This document shows, piece by piece, positions 46,041 to 55,768 of a DNA stretch of 64,000 nt (positions within the stretch are counted from its first letter, which is position 1; the number at the start of each line of letters is the position of its first letter). The notes under the pieces are model-generated. The model made no database searches, was not told the DNA's origin, and worked only from the letters and a program-made list of their open reading frames with translations. A program made the translations under genes and the position numbers. Source of the stretch: Pseudoalteromonas sp. T1lg48 (GTDB lineage Bacteria > Pseudomonadota > Gammaproteobacteria > Enterobacterales > Alteromonadaceae); the NCBI RefSeq assembly GCF_002964785.1, contig NZ_PQCC01000002.1, positions 492,832-556,831 on the forward strand, given 5' to 3'.

Positions 46041-47921
46041 CTACACCTGATACTTCGCCACGGCCTCACGTAATACTCTCGCCTGCTGCGCCACTTCCTC
46101 ACTGGTGTGGGCATTGGTAGTGGCATGGCCGCTGGCCTGCTCGGCGATATCGCGAATACGTACTACGTTTTGGTTCACTTCCGACGCCACCTGAGATTGT
46201 TGTTCGATGGCCACCGCAATTTGCGTGCTCATTTCCATAATGGTTTCGATTTCTTGAGTGATATTACCCAGCAGATCTCCAGCTCTTGACGCCTGCTCGG
46301 CACTCTCGCCGCCTTGCTCACGACAACGCTGCATAATGCTTACCACTTCCTGGGTACGCTGTTGCAAGGCCGAGATGATGTTCTCAATCTCCTGGGTTGA
46401 ATCCTGAGTACGTTGCGCCAGAGAGCGCACCTCGTCAGCGACCACGGCAAAACCACGACCCTGCTCGCCGGCACGGGCCGCTTCAATGGCGGCATTGAGC
46501 GCCAAAAGGTTGGTCTGCTCGGCAATACCGCGGATCACATCCAGCACCGAGCCTATGGTATCGGCATCTTTCTCCAGTTGACCGACCACCCCAGAGGCAC
46601 CGCCAAGGGATTCGGACAACTCGGCGATACGTGAAACGGTCGATTCCACCTCCTGACGCCCCTGAGCGGCATTGTCATTAGTGGTTTGCGCGCGCATTGC
46701 CGCTTCCTCGGTGTTACTGGAAATATCCTGAATGGTGGCCTGCATCTCGGTGGCGGCGGTGGCCACCATGTCCGCTTCCTGCAACTGCTCCTGCACGCCA
46801 CTGCTGGTCGATGCCGTGGTATTGGCCAGCTCCGCGGTGGCTCCGTTAAGGGTTTCCAAAGCACTGTTTACATCAAATATCAAGCCGCGAAAATCCGAGG
46901 TTAGGGCATTGATATTCTTGCTTAGTTCGGCAATTTCATCATTGCCTTGCACCGGTATTTGCAAGCTTAAATCGCTTTCCTGACGTATACGGGCGATAGC
47001 CGCCACGGCACTGTTGATAGGCTGAATAATGGCGCGACTGGTCATCACCAGCAGCACGACGACCAGGAGTGCGGCTAGAACCAAGGTGATGATCGCCACA
47101 GCCTGGGCCGAACGCATCTGCGTATCTATTTGCTCCTTGGTACTAAGCAGCACTTCAGTAGCAAGCTTATCGCTGGCTTCCACCGAGGCCAACAGCTGAC
47201 CCAGGGCACCGCTTTCCAAGTTAAAACCGAGTGCTTGTTGCGCTTCAACTAACGCTTTGAATTTCAGATGGTACTGATTCAAAAGAGCAGTTAGACGCGA
47301 ACGATAGTTGCTATCAAAATCGGCAATGGCAATCTGCCCCTCTAAGCGGGCAAAGTGTTGCTCAAATTTGTCAAAATATTTGCTGTCCAGACGCAGCATA
47401 AAATCTTTTTCAGCGCGGCGCAGCTGTAACATTAACGCCAACATTTCAAAGTTTTGCTGCTGTTCGAGGAGCTCTTCGACTTTATGTACGGCGCTGCGTA
47501 ACTCGCCATAAAGGGCGTCTTTGGGGTGCAAGCCAATGACACGTTGCAGGCTGACCACGTGCTCAAAGTCTTCCTTATAAATGCGGGCCTGCTCGGCAAA
47601 CCTATCTATTTGCTGTGGCGCCACGCCGAGGGCAACAAATTGCTCACGCAGCTGGGCAACCCGGTTTTCCAAGGCGCTATACTCATTGGCAAAGTATTCG
47701 AGGTCGGTTTCGCTTTTATAAAATAAGAAGTTTTTCTCGTACTTTCGCATGGATAGCTCATGAACATTCAGCTCTTCGGCATTTTCCAAGGTGGCGTTTA
47801 ACAGGCCCATAACCTGAGCTGTATACATGACCACGGCGAAGAGCACCAACAAAGCTGCTGCGACCACCCCGCCGTTAACCTGAAGGCGACGTTTGATCGT
47901 GAGCTTTTTCATAAAATTCAT
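46041..47921 (-). CDS. Methyl-accepting chemotaxis protein with HBM-type sensor
   Basis: 626-residue inner-membrane chemoreceptor. First membrane segment about 17-40, a long all-helical periplasmic sensor (about 41-270) with the [15 protein letters not shown] motif of the helical bimodular (HBM) domain, second membrane segment about 273-294, HAMP, then the signalling domain with the conserved tip [20 protein letters not shown] (near 470). HBM receptors such as McpS bind organic acids, but the ligand here is unknown. No CheB/CheR pentapeptide is seen at the C-terminus (KYQV). Single gene. Confidence 0.93.
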   Translation of the reverse strand: MNFMKKLTIKRRLQVNGGVVAAALLVLFAVVMYTAQVMGLLNATLENAEELNVHELSMRKYEKNFLFYKSETDLEYFANEYSALENRVAQLREQFVALGVAPQQIDRFAEQARIYKEDFEHVVSLQRVIGLHPKDALYGELRSAVHKVEELLEQQQNFEMLALMLQLRRAEKDFMLRLDSKYFDKFEQHFARLEGQIAIADFDSNYRSRLTALLNQYHLKFKALVEAQQALGFNLESGALGQLLASVEASDKLATEVLLSTKEQIDTQMRSAQAVAIITLVLAALLVVVLLVMTSRAIIQPINSAVAAIARIRQESDLSLQIPVQGNDEIAELSKNINALTSDFRGLIFDVNSALETLNGATAELANTTASTSSGVQEQLQEADMVATAATEMQATIQDISSNTEEAAMRAQTTNDNAAQGRQEVESTVSRIAELSESLGGASGVVGQLEKDADTIGSVLDVIRGIAEQTNLLALNAAIEAARAGEQGRGFAVVADEVRSLAQRTQDSTQEIENIISALQQRTQEVVSIMQRCREQGGESAEQASRAGDLLGNITQEIETIMEMSTQIAVAIEQQSQVASEVNQNVVRIRDIAEQASGHATTNAHTSEEVAQQARVLREAVAKYQV

Positions 47922-48058
47922 GGCTAATACCTTATTATTTTTTACGGCAGTATTTATCCGCGGATTCTAGCTAGCAACGGGGATACATCGCAATATCTTT
48001 GTCGCTTTACGCCGTATTTGGGATAAAAACCGTACTAAATAACTAGCCAAAATTTATG

Positions 48059-49087
48059 TTAAAGCACTCCCTGCCAAAGTTGTTGATTTAGGCTTTGCCG
48101 CTCCTGCCACTGCCCCGCCAGCAACCAGGAAATTAACGGCGCCGGATCATGGGGAAAATTGATGCGCTCTTTTTTGTCCATATTGAGCCAATCGTCGAGG
48201 GCATCCTGGTCAAGATAATGCATCACATGCGCCCGCTGCATATTTTGCAGGGTTAAGGCATTGGAATGTTGCTCAAACTGACCGTTAAGGGGTTTCAACA
48301 AGAGTTTTTTGCCCAAGGTTAGTGCTTCACTCGACAATTCAAAGCCGGCATTGGCAATAACGCCGCTGGCACTGGCCAAGTCCCGTAAAAAGCCCAGCCT
48401 GGAGGGTTTTCGTAAATGAATATGGGCCATGGACTGATCTTCCGCCTTGGGGTGGTAACAATAAAATTCCTTGCCGGGAAAGTCCTTCAGATAGGCAATA
48501 ACCTCATCGAGATCTTCAAAGGGAAGATAGACCAGCACCTTGTTGTCGACATACTCGCTGTCGACCGGGCCGGCATGCTCGATAAAGGGTGGAATAATCG
48601 AATCATCAAAGGGTTGCCAATGCACACCCAGATAAACATCGGCGGGGGCAAAATTACGTATCATCGCCTTGGTCAGTATATTGTCTCCAGTGACCGGCAC
48701 ACTGGCCGAGAGGAATGCGGCCTGATGACTCATGCCCACCACCGGCACCTTTTGCCGCTTTGCCGCCCAGGCGGTAATGGGTTCAAAGTCGTTAATCACC
48801 AGATCATATTGCTTGAGGTTCAGCTCACGTATGTCTTTGAGTAGTTCACACACCTTGGCATTTTTCAGGGTTTTTAAACCATTAACACGGCCACGTTCGG
48901 TGACAAATGTTAAGCCCTGCCGGGTCTGGTAAGGACCAAACTCATGCATATCAAAATACTGGTCACGGCTGCGCCCGGAAAATAAATAATCCACTTCCAC
49001 ACCGGCCTTGGAAAATGCCTTTGCCATCACCCGAGCCCGGGTGGTGTGGCCGTTCCCTGTGCCTTGTACGCCATAAAGAATCTTCAT
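48059..49087 (-). CDS. MJ1255/VC2487 family glycosyltransferase
   Basis: 342-residue GT-B-type enzyme. The N-terminus MKILYGVQGTGNGHTTRARV is the nucleotide-sugar glycosyltransferase loop of this family; the C-terminal half has NAGFELSSEALTLGKKLLLK, typical for donor binding. Start set at ATG 49087, overlapping the upstream phosphatase stop by 4 nt (ATGA); the longer frame from 49210 reads into that gene. Donor and acceptor unknown. The PAP2 partner suggests a lipid-linked or phospholipid-derived substrate (inference). Confidence 0.85.
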   Translation of the reverse strand: MKILYGVQGTGNGHTTRARVMAKAFSKAGVEVDYLFSGRSRDQYFDMHEFGPYQTRQGLTFVTERGRVNGLKTLKNAKVCELLKDIRELNLKQYDLVINDFEPITAWAAKRQKVPVVGMSHQAAFLSASVPVTGDNILTKAMIRNFAPADVYLGVHWQPFDDSIIPPFIEHAGPVDSEYVDNKVLVYLPFEDLDEVIAYLKDFPGKEFYCYHPKAEDQSMAHIHLRKPSRLGFLRDLASASGVIANAGFELSSEALTLGKKLLLKPLNGQFEQHSNALTLQNMQRAHVMHYLDQDALDDWLNMDKKERINFPHDPAPLISWLLAGQWQERQSLNQQLWQGVL

Positions 49088-49608
49088 AAAGTCCCTGTGA
49101 TAAGTAATGCAAATACGGCACAGCCGTAACCAAGTAACGAACCTAAAACTATGTCTAACGGATAATGCACTCCAAGCAACACCCGCGAGCAGGCCACGAG
49201 TGTCGCCCAACCATATAAGTATGGTGCAAGCTGTGGATAGAACTGGCCGACGATGACTGCAAACACCCAGGCCGCAGCACTGTGCCCCGAAGGCAAACTA
49301 AACTTATCGCTCGGACGAATATGGGCATAGCAGGTCAGCACATCACAGGGGCGTACACGTTGAAACAGGTTTTTGGTGAAAAAATAGATAGGCCGCTCGA
49401 TGGCATAACCAAGCAATAACACCAGCAGCAGGGTGATCTGTTCGGGCGTGCTATATACCAACAAATAGAGTCCAAACAACGCATACAAAATGCCGTCACC
49501 GGAGCGTGACATCAAGCGAATGCCATGGTGCTGCCAGCGCCGATACCGAGCTCGAAACAACACCTTAAATAACGCCCGATCAAAGCGATCTAATTGCGCG
49601 AGTATCAT
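49084..49608 (-). CDS. PAP2 superfamily membrane phosphatase
   Basis: 174-residue integral membrane phosphatase with the three PAP2 motifs: KNLFQRVRP (about 77-85), PSGHSAAAW (about 106-114) and SRVLLGVHYPLDIVLG (about 141-156). Several hydrophobic segments. Related enzymes hydrolyse phosphatidic acid, phosphatidylglycerophosphate or undecaprenyl pyrophosphate; which one cannot be told. First gene of a two-gene operon with the glycosyltransferase. Confidence 0.88.
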   Translation of the reverse strand: MILAQLDRFDRALFKVLFRARYRRWQHHGIRLMSRSGDGILYALFGLYLLVYSTPEQITLLLVLLLGYAIERPIYFFTKNLFQRVRPCDVLTCYAHIRPSDKFSLPSGHSAAAWVFAVIVGQFYPQLAPYLYGWATLVACSRVLLGVHYPLDIVLGSLLGYGCAVFALLITGTL

Positions 49609-49738
49609 GCTCTTTCGCCTGTGATATGTTCATTGTTTTGAATATAGTCAGCGAAAATAACAGTTACATGACGTTTTTTAGACAGTAATGTGTCCAGGGC
49701 CTGTGGTGCCTGGCACCTTTATATGTCAATACCTTAGC

Positions 49739-49766
49739 TTGCTAAGCCCCATAACCTAGGTATACT
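49739..49766 (+). promoter_or_regulatory. Probable sigma-70 promoter of rraA
   Basis: TTGCTA at 49739-49744, 16-bp spacer, TATACT at 49761-49766; transcription would start near 49773, which excludes the upstream in-frame start at 49766 and supports ATG 49796. Confidence 0.55.
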
Positions 49767-49795
49767 TGAGACAACAAAGTCTCTGGGAGAGTCCG

Positions 49796-50317
49796 ATGGA
49801 ATATAGTACCTCTGAACTGTGTGATCACTTTGCTGATGTAGTCGATGTACTCGAACCTATGTTCATTAATTTTGGTGGCCGTGGCGCTTTTTGTGGGCGC
49901 ATCCGCACCATCAAGTGTTTTGAAAGCAACCAGCTCATTCGCGAAGTTTTGCAACAAGACGGTACCAATTCGGTACTCTTAGTCGATGGTGGCGGCTCAA
50001 CTCGCCGCGCATTGATCGACATAGAACTGGCCGAGTTGGCGGTGGAAAACAACTGGGAAGGGATCATAGTGTATGGCGCCGTGCGTCATGTCGATGAACT
50101 CGAAGAGCTAGAGCTTGGCATTCAGGCCATTGCTTCGATTCCCGTTGCCGCCGACAACCTTGCCCCGGGCGAAGAAGGTATTCCGGTTAATTTCGCCGGC
50201 GTCTCCTTCTACGAAGACGATTTTCTGTACGCAGATAGCACCGGTATTATTATCTCCGCCGAAGAGCTTGAACTCGAATATGTCGAGGACGAAGAGCTGG
50301 TTGGCATAGAAGATTAA
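49796..50317 (+). CDS. rraA: Ribonuclease E activity regulator RraA
   Basis: 173-residue trimeric protein that inhibits RNase E. Start at ATG 49796 with TGGGAGAG upstream gives [12 protein letters not shown], aligned with E. coli RraA (161 residues). The core [21 protein letters not shown] and [20 protein letters not shown] is well conserved. The C-terminus carries an extra acidic tail (last 15 residues nearly all Glu/Asp/aliphatic). It is followed by hutG after 8 bp, so a housekeeping RNA regulator heads a histidine-catabolic gene. Confidence 0.93.
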   Translation: MEYSTSELCDHFADVVDVLEPMFINFGGRGAFCGRIRTIKCFESNQLIREVLQQDGTNSVLLVDGGGSTRRALIDIELAELAVENNWEGIIVYGAVRHVDELEELELGIQAIASIPVAADNLAPGEEGIPVNFAGVSFYEDDFLYADSTGIIISAEELELEYVEDEELVGIED

Positions 50318-50325
50318 TCACCGCT

Positions 50326-51378
50326 ATGGAATATGCAGTTACTATCTATGACGAGCAGAGCATTGCCGATTTAGTCGCCGCCCGCAGCGCCGAGCAGCGA
50401 GTATTTCAGAGCATTGCCCTACTCGATACCGCGGTGGAATTTAGCCAGGCGCTAAAAGACGCCAAAGACTTTGGTATTCGCTATGTGATCGTCGGCATTC
50501 CCGAAGACATAGGCCCCCGAGCCAACTTAGGAAAAGGCGGAGCGGATCAGGGGTTTCGTGCCTTTTTGTCGAAGTTCCTCAATATCCCGGTGAATGAGTT
50601 TACCCCGGTGCAGGACGTCTTGTTACTTGGTGAGGTCGACTGTGCCGACTTACAACAGCAAAGTCAGGCGCTCGATAACGGCAACGCCGACAACTTGGCG
50701 CAATTACGCTCCTTATGCAGTGAGCTGGATCAGCGTATCGAACCGGTCATCGCCGCCATATTCGATGCAGGGCTGACCCCCATAGTCATAGGTGGCGGCC
50801 ACAACAATTGCTACCCACTGCTGGCGGCCAGCGCTAAACATTACAATACCGCAATTAATGCCATTAACCTTGACCCACACGGCGACTTCCGTGCTCTTGA
50901 GGGACGTCATAGCGGCAATGGTTTCCATTACGCGGCGGCGGCGGGCTATCTTAAACACTATCATGTAGTGGCACTGGATCAGCAAAAGAACAATGCCGCA
51001 ATTTTAGCGGCCATGGCGCAACATCACAGCACCTATACCAGCTATCACAGCCTCAAGGTGTTGGCACAAACCTCGATTGTTGACAGTGTCAATGATGCCC
51101 TGGACAGCTTTACCCATCAGGCACCTTTAGCCATAGAGCTGGATATCGATGCCATTACCCTGGCACCGGCCAGCGCCTTAAATTATCGTGGTATGTCTTT
51201 GTCTGACGCCGAGCAATATGTCTATAACGCCACCTGTGACAGCGATGTAGCCTATTTGCATTTATGTGAGGCTGCCCCCAGTCAGGATCCCAATGGTCTT
51301 AACGCCGGCTTTAATGCCGCAGGACAATTGCTGAGCGCTCTGGTTATCGCCTTTTTACGCGCTCGCTACCACAACTAA
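50326..51378 (+). CDS. hutG: Formimidoylglutamase HutG (arginase family)
   Basis: 350-residue ureohydrolase. Binuclear manganese motifs: GGGHNN, NLDPHGDFR and ELDIDAI. HutG splits N-formimidoyl-glutamate to glutamate and formamide in the last step of histidine degradation. The arginase family also includes agmatinase and proclavaminate amidinohydrolase, but hutI 2 kb away supports HutG. hutH and hutU are not in the window. Confidence 0.85.
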   Translation: MEYAVTIYDEQSIADLVAARSAEQRVFQSIALLDTAVEFSQALKDAKDFGIRYVIVGIPEDIGPRANLGKGGADQGFRAFLSKFLNIPVNEFTPVQDVLLLGEVDCADLQQQSQALDNGNADNLAQLRSLCSELDQRIEPVIAAIFDAGLTPIVIGGGHNNCYPLLAASAKHYNTAINAINLDPHGDFRALEGRHSGNGFHYAAAAGYLKHYHVVALDQQKNNAAILAAMAQHHSTYTSYHSLKVLAQTSIVDSVNDALDSFTHQAPLAIELDIDAITLAPASALNYRGMSLSDAEQYVYNATCDSDVAYLHLCEAAPSQDPNGLNAGFNAAGQLLSALVIAFLRARYHN

Positions 51379-51395
51379 ACTATGGTTGAACGCCT

Positions 51396-53168
51396 CTACC
51401 AGGTAGGGGCGTTCTGCTGTTGTAACTTCTGCTGCCATTGTCGCGACCAGCTCAATAAGCCATCCGCCGGCAAAGGATGAGTAAATACATAACCCTGCGC
51501 CCCCTGCACATTAAACTCTTTCACATAGCTTAATTGCGTGCTGCTACCAACGCCCTGACAGATGACCTTGGCCTTAAGATGACGATGCATTTCGATTAAT
51601 CCGTTTAACAGTGCCTTATTAGCACTGGTGTAGTCGACATCGGCCGAGAGGCTTGGATCGACTTTGACGTATTCGAGATTGATCTTCGGCAACTTTGCCA
51701 GGAATAGTGGTGTTTCACCCATGCCATCGAGACACAAATGAATCCCCTGCTGATGCAGGCGAGTTAATAGTGCGAGTCCACGTTTATCCAATGACATCAG
51801 CACCGAAAGCGGGCATTCGATAATCAAGTCTCCCGGCTTTAGGGTATGCTCACGCAGGATGCGGCCGGCAAACTCAACAAATTCATCGTGCAATATTTCC
51901 TCACCGAAAAGGTTGACGCTTACCGGCATGGCCAAGCCGTCCATCTTCAGCGCCATAGCCATTTCGGCGGCGCGCTCCAACACATGGAAGGCCAACTTAT
52001 AACCGCGCCCCACGGCCCGTAAGTCATGAATAAAGTCTTTCGCTTCCACCACACCACGCTCAGGGTGCTGCCAACGCAAAAGTAACTCGGCATAAAGAGG
52101 CTTATTATCCTCCAGGCCAATGACCGGCTGGAAATACAAAGAAAAATCACGTTCAAAGTCCGCCGTGCTCAGCAAATGTAGTTGCTGCTGATGGGCTGCG
52201 GCTTGCTGCTCGAGAGCATCATTATAATGGCAGATACGCTGCTGCGGATGATACTCGATGGCTTTGTAGCCCTGTTGTAATAACTCATCCAAAGAGGTTT
52301 CACCGGCCATCCCTGTACTAAGCGCAATATGCGGCTTCAGTTCCACCACCCCATGACGGGAGTTAAAGGGCTTTTGCAATACCTCGGCGATGTCCTCGGC
52401 TAGCCGCTCATGACTATGGCTGTCTGGGCTGATATCTATGACTAAACCGTAGCACAGGGGAGCTACCTGAAAGACCTCGACGGCAAACTGCTGGCGCTTC
52501 TGCAGGTTCAGCACGGTAGGCTGCGCCGCCGCCTGATTAATACGAGCCAGGCTTTGCATCAATACCAGCTCGGCAAACTCCTGACCGAGCGAGCGGTTTA
52601 GCTGCTCGTAGCCTTCAACCTGAAGAAGTAATAAGGCAACTCGGTGATTATGCTCTTGGCGCCAAAGATTATATTGGGCAACCGCCTGTCCCCAGGGAAT
52701 AACGGGCAGGTTACGGGCGTTAAGCTCATTATGTTGCGCCTTTAACAACTGCTCATCGTCGCTGCCTTCGAGTTCCATAAAAGCCATGACTTGCAGTACT
52801 AGAGGCAGGATACACAGCCAAGCAAAATGCAATGGCAACACCAGATTGAGAGCTACAACCAGTAATTGCAAGGCGACTAAGGCGCCCCGAGCGAGCACCA
52901 TTTGTCGACCTTGATGGCGATAGAAAAGCCACCAACGCCCGGCAAAAGCCAGGACCAAAATCCCGCTAGCCACATGCCATTGGCCACCAACATAGGCTAA
53001 TCCTGCAAGCGAATAGCACATGGCGCTGATGCCATCTTTACGTTCACTGAGCAACACCACGCTGATCAGTAATGCCATTATAAATAAGCCGCAAATAAAG
53101 GCACCAAGATGAATACTGGTTATCATAGTTTTTATAATCATTGTGTGAGTGGCTGAGACTCCAGCCAC
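51396..53168 (-). CDS. Membrane GGDEF/EAL protein with degenerate catalytic motifs
   Basis: 590-residue protein: five or six N-terminal membrane helices (about 15-145), a GGDEF-like domain (about 165-320) with no GGDEF motif, and an EAL domain (about 335-590). The EAL signature reads AELLLRW (ELL), the DDFG metal site reads DGMG, and the VAEGVE site reads ICQGVG. Loss of these acidic residues predicts no phosphodiesterase activity, so it is probably a c-di-GMP binding or protein-interaction module, like degenerate CsrD. Start uncertain: GTG 53168 or ATG 53141. It follows hutI by 21 bp, so the two are probably co-transcribed. Confidence 0.87.
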   Translation of the reverse strand: MAGVSATHTMIIKTMITSIHLGAFICGLFIMALLISVVLLSERKDGISAMCYSLAGLAYVGGQWHVASGILVLAFAGRWWLFYRHQGRQMVLARGALVALQLLVVALNLVLPLHFAWLCILPLVLQVMAFMELEGSDDEQLLKAQHNELNARNLPVIPWGQAVAQYNLWRQEHNHRVALLLLQVEGYEQLNRSLGQEFAELVLMQSLARINQAAAQPTVLNLQKRQQFAVEVFQVAPLCYGLVIDISPDSHSHERLAEDIAEVLQKPFNSRHGVVELKPHIALSTGMAGETSLDELLQQGYKAIEYHPQQRICHYNDALEQQAAAHQQQLHLLSTADFERDFSLYFQPVIGLEDNKPLYAELLLRWQHPERGVVEAKDFIHDLRAVGRGYKLAFHVLERAAEMAMALKMDGLAMPVSVNLFGEEILHDEFVEFAGRILREHTLKPGDLIIECPLSVLMSLDKRGLALLTRLHQQGIHLCLDGMGETPLFLAKLPKINLEYVKVDPSLSADVDYTSANKALLNGLIEMHRHLKAKVICQGVGSSTQLSYVKEFNVQGAQGYVFTHPLPADGLLSWSRQWQQKLQQQNAPTW

Positions 53169-53189
53169 TTAGGATTTAGTCACACATGA

Positions 53190-54416
53190 TCAAAAAGCCT
53201 TACTTAATGCACCCTGAATCCATAGTTTTTTCAACGGTGCGGTGCCGAACTCGTAGCTCAATTGCGATGGGTGCTCAATGTCCCATAAGGCTATATCGGC
53301 ACGCATATTGGCAGCAAGCTGACCACGATCATTCAGGCCCAGGGCCTTGGCAGCATGACGGGTTACCCCAAGTAAACTCTGCCCCGGCGTTAAGCGGAAC
53401 AGGGTGCAGGCCATGTTCATCATTAACTGAATAGAACACAGTGGCGAAGTACCCGGGTTAAAATCGGTCGCGATGGCAATAGGCACTTCATAGCGCTGCA
53501 GCAGCTCAATAGGTGGGTACTTGGTTTCGCGTAGGTAGTAAAAGGCGCCGGGCAGCAGCACAGCGACCATGTCTGCATCCTTCATGGCTTTAACACCGGC
53601 CTCGTCAAGGTGCTCTAAGTGGTCCGCCGACAAGGCCTGATAGCGGGCTGCCAATGCTGTGCCATGCATGTTGGAAAGCTGTTCGGCGTGCAGTTTTACA
53701 TTAAAGCCCAGCTCCTTGGCACGCTTAAACACGCGCTCGGTTTGCGCCTGATTAAAACCGACATTCTCACAAAACACATCAACCGCGGTGGCCAGTTTTT
53801 TCTGCGCTACCGCTGGCAGCATCTGCTCACACACAAGATCGATATAGCCGTCGGCATCGCCTTTGTACTCAGGTGGCAGGGCATGGGCACCCAAGAAGGT
53901 ACTTTCGATATGCACCGGGTGGTGCTCATTGAGTAACGCCGCAACTTCCAGCAACTTGATTTCGCTGGCTAAATCCAGTCCATAACCAGACTTGGTTTCT
54001 ACCGTGGTGACACCTTCACGCATTAGCGCATCAAGACGCTGCTTGGCTTTGGTAAAGAGCTCTTCGGGCTCGGCGGCGCGTGTTGCTCGTACCGTGGTGG
54101 CGATACCACCGCCTTGTTGGGCAATGCTTTCATAGCTTTCACCCTGCAAACGGCGCTCAAACTCCTGTGAGCGATTACCCCCAAAAACTATATGGGTGTG
54201 GCAGTCCACCAACCCAGGAGTCAGCCAGGCACCGCCCGCTGAATACACGGGTAATGACAACAGATCCACCTCTGGCATCTCTGCCATAGGCCCCACCCAA
54301 GCGATTTTATCGCCGCTTAGCAATACAGCGCCGTTTTCGATAATACCGTAGTCATCGCTGGCAGTCGCAACCATGGTCGCAATATTGGCATCAATAATAA
54401 CCTGATCAATGTGCAT
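53190..54416 (-). CDS. hutI: Imidazolonepropionase HutI
   Basis: 408-residue amidohydrolase that opens 4-imidazolone-5-propionate to N-formimidoyl-glutamate, the step before HutG. Metal motifs [22 protein letters not shown] and ATDFNPGT are present. Start at ATG 54416 with GGAGA six bases upstream; a TTG four codons earlier lies in that site. A MITE-like element stands 30 bp upstream, so the promoter may lie in or beyond it. Confidence 0.95.
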   Translation of the reverse strand: MHIDQVIIDANIATMVATASDDYGIIENGAVLLSGDKIAWVGPMAEMPEVDLLSLPVYSAGGAWLTPGLVDCHTHIVFGGNRSQEFERRLQGESYESIAQQGGGIATTVRATRAAEPEELFTKAKQRLDALMREGVTTVETKSGYGLDLASEIKLLEVAALLNEHHPVHIESTFLGAHALPPEYKGDADGYIDLVCEQMLPAVAQKKLATAVDVFCENVGFNQAQTERVFKRAKELGFNVKLHAEQLSNMHGTALAARYQALSADHLEHLDEAGVKAMKDADMVAVLLPGAFYYLRETKYPPIELLQRYEVPIAIATDFNPGTSPLCSIQLMMNMACTLFRLTPGQSLLGVTRHAAKALGLNDRGQLAANMRADIALWDIEHPSQLSYEFGTAPLKKLWIQGALSKAF

Positions 54417-54446
54417 GCTGTTCTCCAAAATTAGCCCTACTTGTCC

Positions 54447-54711
54447 AGGGTCTGTGGACCTTCGCTGTTTTTTCTGCAGCAGTTTGTTGTGTATTTATAC
54501 AAGGCAGAGCGTGTATGGTGTAGTTATTCTACACGAGCATGCGATACCACAGTAGAAATACACTACAGGCGCTGCCCTGCGGGTTTACCTGAACGCTTCC
54601 TGATCTTTGTTGCTCGCTGTTTACATAGAATAACTATGCTGCATAGCTCGCATGACGATCAGAAGGCGTTTAGATTGAACATAAAGTGAACCGCAGAGAT
54701 AAACAGACCCT
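54447..54711. mobile_element. MITE-like miniature inverted-repeat element
   Basis: 265-bp element without coding capacity, bounded by perfect 9-bp terminal inverted repeats AGGGTCTGT and ACAGACCCT that extend imperfectly for about 25 bp. Inside, a large imperfect foldback pairs AACGCTTCCTGATC (near 54590) with GATCAGAAGGCGTT (near 54656), and TAGTTATTCTA (near 54525) recurs inverted as TAGAATAACTA (near 54635). The nested symmetry and lack of genes are typical of a non-autonomous transposon. No target-site duplication was confirmed. The remaining 54712-54828 holds nothing recognisable. Confidence 0.7.
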
Positions 54712-54828
54712 AGAAGAAATTATGCGCCATGTTACACACGGCCAGTCAACAGCGCAAAGTTTCTCCCCCTTGCACAAAGCAAGCGTTAGGAGAGAGTGTT
54801 CAGTAAATTGTGCAAAAATCTTTGCGCT

Positions 54829-55590
54829 TTAGATATCCAGGCTATAGGTAAAGCCAAGCGCTTCGATGGCGCTGCCATCTATTACCCGTGCCACGGGTTG
54901 CTCGGCGCTAAATTCCGGCACTTGAGTTCCCTGACGCTGACAATGCGCTTGGTAATATTCCAGCTTGCTGGGATGGCGAGGGTGTACCAGGTTATAAACG
55001 GGTTGTGCCTTTGGATAGTTCTCAATTAAGGCAAGAATGCCGGCTATCACATCATCGCGCTGCACCATATTCACCACATCCTCCGCGTGCGAGGATAAGA
55101 TTTTACCGGCGACAAAGCGACCAGGCTCCCTTTGTGGTCCAATTAAGCCCCCTAAACGCAGTACCTTAGCACCAGATGCCAAAGCCACTTGCTCGGCCGC
55201 GGCCAAACGCTGTTGCCTTGCCGTTACCAGACCTAGGGGACTGTGCTCGTCATATTGACCGCTTTGTTGATCATAAATCCCGGTGCTGGAACAAAGCACA
55301 AAGCCTTTCCCATGGAGTTGTTGATATAAAGCCAAGGCGTGCTCTAGGCTTTGCTGATAATTACTCGGCTGACGCCTGGCCCCGGGACTCATAGCACAGA
55401 CCCAATAGGCATCGGTAAGGGACACATTGTGCAACAGGGTGCCGTCCTCTTGCAGCGCAAACTGACGCTCATGGGCTTGCGTCCCCAGCTCCCTGTGCGT
55501 GGCCTGTACCTGCCACCCCTGTGCTATTGCCGTTTGTGCCAGAGCCTCACCAAGCCAACCGGCACCGATTATCACTAATTTCTTATCCAT
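54829..55590 (-). CDS. NAD(P)-binding SDR/epimerase-like protein (YeeZ-like)
   Basis: 253-residue Rossmann-fold protein: dinucleotide loop GAGWLGEAL at about 9-17, VCSSTGIYD with the catalytic-type serine/tyrosine region (about 98-110), and KVLRLGGLIGPQREPG later. It resembles the YeeZ branch of extended SDR epimerases. Substrate unknown. Single gene divergent from hemN. Confidence 0.8.
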   Translation of the reverse strand: MDKKLVIIGAGWLGEALAQTAIAQGWQVQATHRELGTQAHERQFALQEDGTLLHNVSLTDAYWVCAMSPGARRQPSNYQQSLEHALALYQQLHGKGFVLCSSTGIYDQQSGQYDEHSPLGLVTARQQRLAAAEQVALASGAKVLRLGGLIGPQREPGRFVAGKILSSHAEDVVNMVQRDDVIAGILALIENYPKAQPVYNLVHPRHPSKLEYYQAHCQRQGTQVPEFSAEQPVARVIDGSAIEALGFTYSLDI

Positions 55591-55693
55591 TTATTACCAC
55601 CATTTGCCACACCATCATAGTTATGCGCGCGTCTGTTTTGGGTTGAAGCACATCATACTATTGTCGCCACAAACCGAACAAGAGTCGCAACTA

Positions 55694-55707
55694 TTGTTGT
55701 AGATCAA
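55694..55707. promoter_or_regulatory. FNR/ANR-like site upstream of hemN
   Basis: TTGTT-GTAG-ATCAA, one mismatch from the FNR consensus TTGAT-N4-ATCAA, about 62 bp before the hemN start. HemN is the anaerobic enzyme, and FNR-type control of hemN is known in other gammaproteobacteria. Confidence 0.65.
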
Positions 55708-55768
55708 CACCCGGTCAGAGGCTTTTATTTACACTGCACCGCATCATTAACCAAAATGAATATGCGTC

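Noticed and set aside
49690..49720. Sequence TCCAGGGCCTGTGG resembling the MITE terminus at 54445
   Set aside because: Similarity covers only about 13 bases, no matching inverted terminus is nearby, and the resemblance may be chance.
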